From the NCBI GenBank assembly GCA_964654135.1, contig CAZZHV010000040.1, positions 1-9,770 on the forward strand: a stretch of DNA of 9,770 nucleotides. The letters run 5' to 3'. The notes beneath the pieces were generated by a model that did not search any database, was not told where the DNA came from, and was given only the letters and a program-made list of their open reading frames with translations. The stretch is from CAMLQK01 sp964654135. Lineage in GTDB: Bacteria > Patescibacteriota > Saccharimonadia > Saccharimonadales > UBA4665. Both the position numbers and the translations under genes were made by a program. Shown here in pieces: positions 1 to 5,413 of this stretch (within the stretch, counting starts at the first letter, position 1; each line of letters opens with the position of its first letter).

Positions 1-2
1 GG

Positions 3-76
3 AGCCACCTGTCGGATTCGAACCGACGACCCTCGGTTTACAAAACCGATGCTCTAACCAACTGAGCTAAGGTGGC
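3..76 (-). tRNA. tRNA-Thr (anticodon UGU)
   Basis: The minus strand folds into a complete cloverleaf. The 7-bp acceptor stem is GCCACCT/AGGTGGC. The D arm is GCTC/GAGC. The 5-bp anticodon stem TCGGT/ACCGA encloses the loop TTTGTAA, so the anticodon is TGT (plus-strand 40-42), reading the Thr codon ACA. The T arm is GTCGG/CCGAC with the standard TTCGAAT loop. The discriminator base is U, and the next two bases (plus-strand 2 and 1) read CC, so a CCA end may be genome-encoded, but its last base lies outside the window. It sits downstream of the TPR gene on the same strand and has its own promoter. Confidence 0.97.
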
Positions 77-98
77 AATATGCAAGCTAACAGATGTA

Positions 99-127
99 AC
101 TATATCAAAAAGTGATTGTTTAGGCAA
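99..127 (-). promoter_or_regulatory. promoter for tRNA-Thr
   Basis: On the minus strand a -35-like TTGCCT (122-127) and a -10-like TATAGT (99-104) are separated by exactly 17 bases. Transcription would start near position 92, giving a 5' leader of about 16 bases before the tRNA, to be removed by RNase P. No convincing terminator lies between the TPR gene stop and this promoter, so read-through from upstream could also contribute. Confidence 0.6.
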
Positions 128-150
128 TACTAAGTTGTACGTTAAATGTA

Positions 151-807
151 CTACTGGACGGATGAGCGACGTGGGCGCATCATGCGCTTTGGCTTGCCGT
201 CTGGAACGATCATTTTCTTGAGTTTTTGCTCAATCATATCAGCTTGAGAGTCCATGCCCCGGTCGAGATATGCTTTGTGAAGCAATGTATATGTCTCTTT
301 GTTTGGCTCCATATCTGCTGCTTTTTCGAGAGATTGGAACATAAGCTTCTCGTTGCCAAGCTTCTCTTGAACTTTTGCGTAGGCAACGTGACGAGCTGCC
401 AAGTTGCTTTCAAGCTTAAGGGCCTGTTCAAAAGCGATAGCGGCTTTCTCGTAGTTTTCGGTTTCGTAATAGATAAGGCCGAGGTTGTGCAAGCTAGAAG
501 GCGTTGCTTCGATACTAGAGGCAATTTCGAAACAATCAATAGCGTCCCGGTACTCTTTTTGCTTAGCATAGAGAATGCCAAGACGGTTATATGCCGCCGC
601 GTTGCGTTCGTCAATCTTTAGAATAGTAAGTAAAGCTTTTTCGGCACGCAGAAAACGGTTCTCACGCATACCTTGATGCGCAATGTCCCAAAGCTTACCC
701 AGACGATCACCGATCTTACGAGAGCCGGCTGCGAATTCGTCGTCGTGAACTTTCGTGTTGTGGAATGCAAAAAGCCCGAAGGCTGCAACAATGACCAGCT
801 CAAACAT
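151..807 (-). CDS. membrane-anchored tetratricopeptide-repeat (TPR) protein
   Basis: This is a 218-aa protein. Residues 1-16 are hydrophobic (FELVIVAAFGLFAF) and form one likely N-terminal membrane anchor. It is followed by a short charged linker and about five TPR units at roughly residues 37-69, 70-103, 104-137, 138-171 and 172-199. Repeats 2 and 3 are the clearest, with the typical pattern of Leu/Gly/Tyr in helix A and Ala/Phe in helix B (NRLGILYAKQKEYRDAI; HNLGLIYYETENYEKAAIAF). The C-terminus is basic (KPKRMMRPRR). TPR arrays bind other proteins, so a scaffold role at the membrane with the repeats in the cytoplasm is the inference; the partner is unknown. It starts 30 bases after the delta prime gene, but an extended -10 box in that gap suggests its own promoter. 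There is no Shine-Dalgarno before the ATG. Confidence 0.85.
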   Translation of the reverse strand: MFELVIVAAFGLFAFHNTKVHDDEFAAGSRKIGDRLGKLWDIAHQGMRENRFLRAEKALLTILKIDERNAAAYNRLGILYAKQKEYRDAIDCFEIASSIEATPSSLHNLGLIYYETENYEKAAIAFEQALKLESNLAARHVAYAKVQEKLGNEKLMFQSLEKAADMEPNKETYTLLHKAYLDRGMDSQADMIEQKLKKMIVPDGKPKRMMRPRRSSVQ

Positions 808-818
808 AACTGGTACTT

Positions 819-827
819 ATTATAGCA
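819..827 (-). promoter_or_regulatory. extended -10 box upstream of the TPR gene
   Basis: The minus strand reads TGCTATAAT, an extended -10 consensus (TGn plus TATAAT), in the 30-base gap between two genes. Only 11 bases separate it from the ATG at 807. With a usual start about 7 bases downstream, the 5' UTR would be only about 4-5 bases, too short for a Shine-Dalgarno, and none is seen. The best -35-like sequence (TTGCAG) is 19 bases upstream and weak. Confidence 0.55.
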
Positions 828-837
828 AACACCATCA

Positions 838-1707
838 CTAAAACTGCAATAATAAATTGGTTAATATCAGTTTTGTATTTGCATTCTGTTCAAAACTGAG
901 ACGCGCCTTATAAGATTCTGATACTATCTTGTGCCATTGCTTAAGGCGTTTCTGGTCGCCCTTATCGGCAGCCTGTTCGAGACCAGCTTGCGCTATGCGA
1001 GCTAAAGCTTCACAGAGCGTTATAGCCATATCTTTCTGCTTAGCAAGGGCTTCTATGCGCGCTAGGCGCTCAAAAATTGGAAGTTGTAGAAGCTGTTTTG
1101 CCTCTGCAACACTCTCGACAAGTGGGTGTGACGTATCGCCGTCTAGCAATGCCGACATAAGACCTGGCAAACCGCCACTCAAAAAATATGCCTGTGTAAC
1201 ATGTGCAGTCGGCTTATCTTTGAAGTATGCAATGAGCGCCTCCTTTTGAGGAGCCGTAATGGTTAGCGTTTGCACTCGGGAGCGAATTGTGGGCAACATG
1301 CCCTGGACAGTGCTCGCCGTTAATATAATAACGGTGTCGGCGGGCGGTTCTTCGAGAAGCTTTAGGAAAGCATTTTGAGCTTCGGTTGTCATGCGCTCGG
1401 CGTTTTCTACCAGGATAACTCGACGTACAGCCGCCTTACCAGTGGTGCGCAGTCGAACAAACTGTTGAAGGTTACGAATAGATTCAATAGAAATAGTACG
1501 TTTTTCGTCGGGTGTAATATGTCGGAACCCGGCAGTATTTATAAGTTTTTCGGGTGTTGTAGTCAAGAAGTGGCTGCTTGCACGAAGCGCTATCGTACCC
1601 TTGCCCATGCCAGCAGCACCCAAAAGCAATGTTGCATGTGCCGGTTGCGCAGTAAAGGCGTCCAGCAACTTTGCAGTATGCGGATGTACGACAAGACCCT
1701 CTAACAT
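838..1707 (-). CDS. holB: DNA polymerase III delta prime subunit (clamp-loader AAA+ protein)
   Basis: This 289-aa protein belongs to the clamp loader that opens the beta sliding clamp and places it on primed DNA. Visible motifs are a P-loop GAAGMGKG (residues 30-37), the Walker B region VILVENAERM (97-106), the typical ALVxAE-like stretch TEAQNAFLKLLEEPP (108-122), sensor-1 IILTAS (127-132), and the Arg-finger segment RSRV (142-145). The order and spacing match delta prime/DnaX proteins. Two features are divergent. Walker B reads VENAER rather than DEAH/DEAD, and the SRC motif has Val in place of Cys. There are no cysteines between Walker A and B, so the zinc module common in this family is absent. 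It is shorter than E. coli delta prime (about 334 aa). The ATG follows the rluD stop by 3 bases and has a GGAG Shine-Dalgarno 9 bases upstream, inside the rluD end, so it is translated as part of the trpS-rluD operon. Confidence 0.85.
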   Translation of the reverse strand: MLEGLVVHPHTAKLLDAFTAQPAHATLLLGAAGMGKGTIALRASSHFLTTTPEKLINTAGFRHITPDEKRTISIESIRNLQQFVRLRTTGKAAVRRVILVENAERMTTEAQNAFLKLLEEPPADTVIILTASTVQGMLPTIRSRVQTLTITAPQKEALIAYFKDKPTAHVTQAYFLSGGLPGLMSALLDGDTSHPLVESVAEAKQLLQLPIFERLARIEALAKQKDMAITLCEALARIAQAGLEQAADKGDQKRLKQWHKIVSESYKARLSFEQNANTKLILTNLLLQF

Positions 1708-1710
1708 ATG

Positions 1711-2586
1711 CTATTGCTCCATGAAATCGGTAAATTCACTCGGCAATGGCGCAGTAAACGTCTTACGCTCACGGTTTGGCGTTGTAATCTCTAGCTCGAG
1801 AGCGTGTAGATATAGACGGTCGCCAAACTTACCAGCACCATAGAGTGGATCACCAATAATGGGCATGTCCTGCTCAGCGAGATGCACGCGCAGCTGATGG
1901 GTTCGCCCCGTAGTTGGCTTGAGTTCAACGAGACTATACTTGTCACTGCTCTGGATTACCTTATAGTGCGTTACCGAAGGCTTACCGTTTGGACCTACGC
2001 GGAAAGTTGCAGGCGCCTTAGGATTGCGCTCGATAGGCATGTCAATAACTGCTTCTTCGAGTTTTGGTTTGCCAGCCACAATTGCAATGTACGTCTTTTT
2101 GGCTTTGCGCTGTGAGAACTGCTTTTGCAAGAAACTTAGTGCTTCCTGGTTTTTAGCACAAATAATAACACCGCTCGTAGCGCGGTCTAGTCGATGTACG
2201 ATGCCGCCGCGTGCGCCCTCGAGATCTTTAAGTTTGTCGCGTAAGAACGTTGCGACTGTCGCTTCGTTGCTCAATGTGCCCTGTGCATGCGTTAGAACAC
2301 CAGCTGGCTTGTTGAGCACAATGCAATCATCGTCTTCGTAAAGCACTGGTAAATCGATATCGGGTATATTGTCGAGCTCGGCTTCGTCATAATCGACGAC
2401 AACTACTTCATCGATACGAACTTTGTAGCCGGCCTTAACCGCCTTGTCTCGGACGGTAATTTTGCCTTGGTCAGCTAGCTTTGAAATAAATGCTCGGCTC
2501 AAGCGAGGCATGTGGCTTGCAACAAAGACATCAAGCCGTTGTTTGACTTGTTCTTCGTCGACAGTAAAATGGTTGTTAGAATGCAT
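1711..2586 (-). CDS. rluD: RluD/RluA-family 23S rRNA pseudouridine synthase
   Basis: This enzyme converts specific uridines of large-subunit rRNA to pseudouridine; RluD itself acts on helix 69. From the chosen start it is 291 aa. An N-terminal S4 RNA-binding domain (about residues 8-64; RLDVFVASHMPRLSRAFISK) is followed by the catalytic domain. The signature HRLDRATSG at about residues 131-139 carries the catalytic Asp. The later conserved segment is LKPTTGRTHQLRVHLA. The frame is open up to 2682, but those 32 extra residues look non-native and overlap the upstream gene. The ATG at 2586 has GAGG 9 bases upstream, whereas the ATG at 2592 has only 3 bases of spacing. The start overlaps the end of the 139-aa gene by 11 bases, indicating translational coupling. 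Which uridine is modified cannot be told from the sequence. Confidence 0.9.
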   Translation of the reverse strand: MHSNNHFTVDEEQVKQRLDVFVASHMPRLSRAFISKLADQGKITVRDKAVKAGYKVRIDEVVVVDYDEAELDNIPDIDLPVLYEDDDCIVLNKPAGVLTHAQGTLSNEATVATFLRDKLKDLEGARGGIVHRLDRATSGVIICAKNQEALSFLQKQFSQRKAKKTYIAIVAGKPKLEEAVIDMPIERNPKAPATFRVGPNGKPSVTHYKVIQSSDKYSLVELKPTTGRTHQLRVHLAEQDMPIIGDPLYGAGKFGDRLYLHALELEITTPNRERKTFTAPLPSEFTDFMEQ

Positions 2587-2995
2587 GTTCATAATCCTCA
2601 GAAAGTTGTTCGGTGCGAAATAGGAATACGAAGTCGTAGCCAGATTCCGCTGCATAGTGAGCGATCTTTTCGTCGTAGTCATCTGGCTTTTCGTAAACAG
2701 TGTTGGCGGTTACGGGTGACATTTCCTCGAAAGGAATCGGCGTAATAACACGCACGAGTTCGCCAGGCATGCCATCGCTTGCCAAACGGATACTATCAGT
2801 GATTTGCTCTAGGCTCTCAACGAAGTCGCCAGCGTACAAGTAGTACATATAGTCGGTGCATTCGAGTAGCCAAACAAAGCTTTCTGGACTCAGCGCCTGG
2901 AATTTTTTGACACTCAAAAGTCCTTCGTCGCCCATGTCAAATTGCTCGAGAACTGCATGCAATGCTGGTGAGCCGCTGGCTTCATCGCGCAACAT
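2576..2995 (-). CDS. hypothetical acidic protein, 139 aa, in the trpS operon
   Basis: I do not recognise the family. The protein is soluble-looking and acidic, with no signal peptide or membrane segment. It has an aromatic patch FVWLLECTDYMYYLYAGDF (about residues 40-58) and a second part rich in Asp/Glu and aromatic residues (YEKPDDYDEKIAHYAAESGYDFVFLF, given here only as character of about residues 101-125). Two features support it as a real gene. Its ATG shares the A of the trpS stop codon (TAATG), and its 3' end overlaps the rluD start by 11 bases with the rluD Shine-Dalgarno inside it. Translation of all three genes is therefore likely coupled. A role linked to tRNA charging or ribosome modification would be only a guess from its position. 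Confidence 0.8.
   Translation of the reverse strand: MLRDEASGSPALHAVLEQFDMGDEGLLSVKKFQALSPESFVWLLECTDYMYYLYAGDFVESLEQITDSIRLASDGMPGELVRVITPIPFEEMSPVTANTVYEKPDDYDEKIAHYAAESGYDFVFLFRTEQLSEDYEHAF
2596..2599 (-). promoter_or_regulatory. Shine-Dalgarno that sets the rluD start
   Basis: The minus strand has GAGG here, inside the coding end of the upstream 139-aa gene. It is 9 bases from the ATG at 2586 and only 3 from the ATG at 2592, so the second ATG is the better start. Confidence 0.55.
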
Positions 2996-4047
2996 TACGA
3001 AAGACTCCTTAGGCCAACAGCCTGCTGGGCGCGCAATAGTGTAGTGCCCGCTTGTTCACGCATGACATCTTCGGATTGCTCGAGCTTAGCAAGAATATCC
3101 TGATCTTTAATTTCACGAAGGTTCTGCTGAAACACTGTCAGGAACTGCTTTACAGACTCAGCCACAGCTGTCTTAAGATCGCCGTAGCGTTCTTTACCTT
3201 CCCAGTCAGCAATAACTTCCTGGAGTGGACGGTTAGAAAGCAGTGCCAAAATATCGAGAAGATTAGCAATACCCGGCTGATTGGCTTTGTCGTATTTGAT
3301 GTTCGCTAGTGAATCTGTTGTGGCGCCCATAATTTTCTTGCCAGCAGCTTCTGGCGTATCACTTAGGAAAATGACGCCCTTACCTGTTTCGTCTGATTTG
3401 CTCATCTTCTTGGTTGGATCAACAAGGTCTTTAATGCGAAGTCCTTGGTCCTTGCCGAAAAAGGCGTGCTGCTCCTTTACTGCCTTTGGCACGGTAAAGA
3501 GACCGTCTGCAAATTCGGTTTCAAACTGACGGTTAAGGCGCTCGGCGATATCGCGAGTAAACTCCAAATGCTGCGTCTGATCTTCGCCAACTGGCACATA
3601 ATCGGCTCCATACAAAAGAATATCAGCAGCCATAAGCACTGGATAGTTGAATAGACCAACAGAGATACGATCTTCACTGAGCTTGCCGGACTTGTCTTTG
3701 AACTGAGTCATACGGCCCATTTCGCCCATACCAGTAAAGCAGTCGAGTATCCATGTTAGCTCAGAGTGCGCTGGAATGTAACTTTGGCGATAGATATGGA
3801 TATCGTGGTTGTTAAGCGGTAAGCCAGCGGCCACGAAAACACGCAAGTTTTGCATAACGCCTTCTTGAAGCGCACGATGATCGATAGGCGTCGTAAAGCT
3901 GTGTAGATCGGGCACAAACATGTTAATTTGGTATTCGTTTGCTTTAGTGGTAGCCATGTCGATCATTGGCAAAATGGCACCAAAGTAGTTTCCGATGGTG
4001 AGGTCGTTGTTGGCTCGGAGGCCGGTTAGGATGACTGGTTTACTCAT
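2995..4047 (-). CDS. trpS: tryptophanyl-tRNA synthetase
   Basis: This class I aminoacyl-tRNA synthetase joins tryptophan to tRNA-Trp using ATP in the cytoplasm. At 350 aa it is a full-length bacterial TrpRS. The HIGH-like motif is TIGN within DLTIGNYFGA (about residues 16-24). The family signature YPVLMAADILLYGADYVPVG is at about 135-154, followed by EDQTQHLEFTRDIAERLN. The second ATP-binding loop is KMSKS (214-218). The usual SGxQPSG lead-in is replaced by TGLRANN before TIGN, a common kind of variation. The gene lies 22 bases after the 77-aa gene. Its stop overlaps the start of the 139-aa gene. Control is probably twofold: the Trp-codon leader and attenuator upstream at 4332-4466, and possibly a start from the TATAAT at 4058-4063. 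Confidence 0.97.
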   Translation of the reverse strand: MSKPVILTGLRANNDLTIGNYFGAILPMIDMATTKANEYQINMFVPDLHSFTTPIDHRALQEGVMQNLRVFVAAGLPLNNHDIHIYRQSYIPAHSELTWILDCFTGMGEMGRMTQFKDKSGKLSEDRISVGLFNYPVLMAADILLYGADYVPVGEDQTQHLEFTRDIAERLNRQFETEFADGLFTVPKAVKEQHAFFGKDQGLRIKDLVDPTKKMSKSDETGKGVIFLSDTPEAAGKKIMGATTDSLANIKYDKANQPGIANLLDILALLSNRPLQEVIADWEGKERYGDLKTAVAESVKQFLTVFQQNLREIKDQDILAKLEQSEDVMREQAGTTLLRAQQAVGLRSLS

Positions 4048-4057
4048 ATTACTTCTT

Positions 4058-4063
4058 ATTATA
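4058..4063 (-). promoter_or_regulatory. possible -10 box for an internal trpS start
   Basis: A perfect TATAAT on the minus strand lies in the 22-base gap between the 77-aa gene and trpS, 10 bases before the trpS ATG. No good -35 or TGn extension is seen. If used, it would give a near-leaderless trpS mRNA that bypasses the upstream attenuator. Chance occurrence in AT-rich spacer is possible. Confidence 0.35.
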
Positions 4064-4069
4064 CCTTAT

Positions 4070-4303
4070 TTAGTCGGCTAGCGGTGCCTCGATGCCAGCG
4101 ATTGCCGCTATCATGTGTACTTTGGCATCGTCTGCACCCTCAATATCGGGCATCGTAGCTAATATGTCGAATGGTGGCCGGTCGTCTTCGCCGAAATGAA
4201 CACCAGCCGCTCGCAACGTATCAGCCGCGATCCGTTGAATGCGGCCACGGGTGCCTGCGTTTTCTATATCATCGGGGTTAATTGTAAATGCTTCTCCGAA
4301 CAT
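4070..4303 (-). CDS. hypothetical protein, 77 aa, first gene after the trp attenuator
   Basis: I do not recognise the family. This small acidic protein has no cysteine, signal peptide or membrane helix. A central basic stretch (GTRGRIQRIAADTLRAAG, about residues 18-35) is flanked by acidic segments (NPDDIENA; FGEDDRPPFD; MPDIEGADDA). The ATG has a strong Shine-Dalgarno, AAGGAG at 4312-4317, with 8 bases of spacing, which supports it as translated. It lies between the leader/attenuator and trpS, so it would share the proposed tryptophan-dependent control. A link to TrpRS or to translation is a guess from position only. Confidence 0.75.
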   Translation of the reverse strand: MFGEAFTINPDDIENAGTRGRIQRIAADTLRAAGVHFGEDDRPPFDILATMPDIEGADDAKVHMIAAIAGIEAPLAD

Positions 4304-4331
4304 ACTATGTTCTCCTTGTAATTTGAAATTT

Positions 4332-4361
4332 AAAAAAGACCGCTGTCGTGGCGGTCTCTTC
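4332..4361 (-). terminator. intrinsic terminator acting as attenuator of the trpS operon
   Basis: The minus-strand RNA forms the stem AGACCGC/GCGGTCT (4357-4351 with 4343-4337) around the 7-base loop CACGACA, followed by six Us (4337-4332). The stem can be extended by GAA pairing into the U run. It lies downstream of a leader ORF and 28 bases upstream of the 77-aa gene, within a divergent gap where no upstream minus-strand gene needs ending. That position argues for a regulatory terminator rather than an end-of-gene one. Confidence 0.75.
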
Positions 4362-4424
4362 TATATTTTTGATGGAGTATATTTATGCAAACATACGGAA
4401 CAAACCGTCACGGGAGGTGCCGGT
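4352..4424 (-). promoter_or_regulatory. alternative RNA structures: leader hairpin and antiterminator
   Basis: Structure 1:2 is a hairpin at 4424-4404. ACCGGCAC pairs with GTGACGGT across the loop CTCCC, with one G-A mismatch, and begins 3 bases after the Trp codon (4430-4428). Structure 2:3 is an antiterminator. CGGTTTGTTC (4407-4398) pairs with GAAGAGACCG (4361-4352), with nine pairs including one G-U and a single G-G mismatch. It uses the 3' arm of the first hairpin and the 5' arm of the terminator. The two folds cannot coexist. A ribosome stalled on the Trp codon would cover the 5' arm of 1:2 and so favour 2:3 and read-through. Confidence 0.65.
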
Positions 4425-4466
4425 AAACCAGTAAGCGTACGCTGTTGTTTGCATTGCTAATTTCAT
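4383..4466 (-). CDS. trpS-operon leader peptide, 27 codons with one Trp
   Basis: A short ORF runs from ATG (4466) to TAA (4383-4385). It encodes a 27-residue peptide that starts MKLAMQTT and continues with an aromatic cluster AYAYWFTGT; Trp is residue 13 (codon TGG at 4430-4428). It is too short to expect a stable protein, and its position between a -10-like box and a terminator ahead of trpS fits a sensing leader peptide. Stalling at the Trp codon when charged tRNA-Trp is scarce would free the antiterminator strand. The stop codon lies between segments 2 and 3 of the attenuator. The weak points are that there is a single Trp codon rather than tandem ones, and no strong Shine-Dalgarno (GAG only). 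The start may be near-leaderless, with the -10 box 12 bases upstream. It could alternatively be a small independent gene. Confidence 0.6.
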   Translation of the reverse strand: MKLAMQTTAYAYWFTGTSRDGLFRMFA

Positions 4467-4477
4467 TGTGCTCAGCG

Positions 4478-4484
4478 TATCATA
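4478..4484. promoter_or_regulatory. overlapping back-to-back -10 boxes
   Basis: The same 7 bases read TATCAT on the plus strand (4478-4483) and TATGAT on the minus strand (4484-4479). The plus-strand box has a weak -35-like TTGCTA (4454-4459) 18 bases upstream and would serve the laccase-domain gene. The minus-strand box is 12 bases before the leader-peptide ATG. The site lies in a direct repeat, GTATCA-TA-GTATCA (4477-4490). Symmetric promoters firing both ways are known in bacteria, but both calls here rest on weak hexamers. Confidence 0.4.
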
Positions 4485-4500
4485 GTATCAATAAATCGCA

Positions 4501-4506
4501 AAGGGG
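4501..4506 (+). promoter_or_regulatory. Shine-Dalgarno that sets the start of the laccase-domain gene
   Basis: AAGGGG lies directly against a TTG at 4507 (no spacing) and 6 bases before a GTG at 4513. The GTG is therefore the more likely start codon. Confidence 0.5.
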
Positions 4507-4512
4507 TTGTAC

Positions 4513-5406
4513 GTGGTTGAGTTAGAAGCAGCAAGCGGATTACGTGTTATACAAAGTGAGCTATTACTTGATGCCGGGCTGAACACGCATGGCTGGTTCG
4601 ACGCCAGCTTGCCAAACGCAATGTCTCGACCAGATAATCCTTTCGACGATGAGACATGGATTGACGACAATGAGACGTATGTCGTCCTTGCAGGTGCGTG
4701 TGATGCAATTGGTGCAACGGCGGTTAATCTTGTGCGAACTCGTGGACTTTTACAGACAAATCGCGGCATGTTCGTCGACGACCGGAACGCGTTTGCCGCT
4801 GAGCAGCAAAAGGCAACGTTGCCTGGCGGCTGTGACATATTCTTTACTAATCACAAAGACGTGCCTATAACTATTCAGACCGCCGATTGTATCCCTGCAG
4901 TTCTCTATGCGCCCAATAAAGCGCTTTCCATCGCTCACGCTGGTGGCATGGGCACGAGCAAGCAAACACTTAGGCGCGCCGTCGAACTGCTCGACAACTG
5001 TGGTGTAGAGCCTAACGAAATTTTTGTAGCCCTAGGCCCTTCGATTCGTGATAATTATAGTCCAACAAATGCTCGTGACAACTATACGCTTGACGATATT
5101 CGCTCGTCAAAACCCATAACCCACATGGATGGCGAAGTCGAAATATATGACATTATCGCCACTAATATACGACAGTTGCGAGAGGCAGGCGTTCCAGCAG
5201 AACAGATAGATACGTCTGTTTGTCTGGATACACGCAGTGCCAAGAATCCAGATGGCACCGATCGTTTTTATTCGTACGATCGTGACTTTCCTCGAAACAA
5301 ATACGACAAAGATGCGTTAGATAAACTTGAGCCTGAAGCTCGAATTGCCTACACCAGAGCTATCGCCGCGGCTATGCGCCGAAATACAACAATAGCGCAA
5401 CTCTAG
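4513..5406 (+). CDS. divergent laccase-domain (YfiH/PgeF/YlmD) family protein
   Basis: From the GTG start this is 297 aa, a little longer than E. coli YfiH (about 243 aa). Family members are cytoplasmic zinc enzymes described as purine-nucleoside phosphorylase/deaminase (FAMIN, YlmD) or as a peptidoglycan-editing factor (PgeF). Recognisable blocks are QTADCIPAVLYAP (about residues 122-134, with the metal-ligand Cys), SIAHAGGMG (about 139-147, with the second metal-ligand His), VALGPSIRDNYS (172-183), and a C-terminal DTRSAKNPDGTDRFYSYDRD matching the FxSYRRD end. Two hallmark positions are altered. The usual QVHG with the first metal-ligand His aligns with VRTRG (about residues 74-78), so that His appears to be Arg. 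The HAGWRG motif reads HAGGMG. The reaction may therefore differ or be lost, and I leave the symbol empty. It is the only plus-strand gene, transcribed away from trpS, and its TAG is 7 bases from the end of the convergent GNAT gene. Confidence 0.8.
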   Translation: MVELEAASGLRVIQSELLLDAGLNTHGWFDASLPNAMSRPDNPFDDETWIDDNETYVVLAGACDAIGATAVNLVRTRGLLQTNRGMFVDDRNAFAAEQQKATLPGGCDIFFTNHKDVPITIQTADCIPAVLYAPNKALSIAHAGGMGTSKQTLRRAVELLDNCGVEPNEIFVALGPSIRDNYSPTNARDNYTLDDIRSSKPITHMDGEVEIYDIIATNIRQLREAGVPAEQIDTSVCLDTRSAKNPDGTDRFYSYDRDFPRNKYDKDALDKLEPEARIAYTRAIAAAMRRNTTIAQL

Positions 5407-5413
5407 TCTAGCT

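Noticed and set aside
226..621. 131-aa plus-strand open frame
   Set aside because: It is antisense to the clear TPR repeats of the gene at 151-807 and rich in Cys and Phe, as expected of the complement of TPR codons.
2587..2682. 32-residue N-terminal extension of RluD
   Set aside because: The extension overlaps the 139-aa gene, lacks a Shine-Dalgarno and does not look like the S4-domain start; the ATG at 2586 is better supported.
4332..4466. T-box riboswitch for trpS
   Set aside because: The conserved T-box sequence (AGGGTGGNACCGCG) and a specifier-loop stem are not present; a short translated leader with alternative stems fits better.
4383..4466. TnaC-like leader peptide sensing free tryptophan
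   Set aside because: It shares a Trp-Phe pair at a similar place, but the Asp spacing and terminal Pro important in TnaC are missing, and the downstream gene is trpS, not tnaA.
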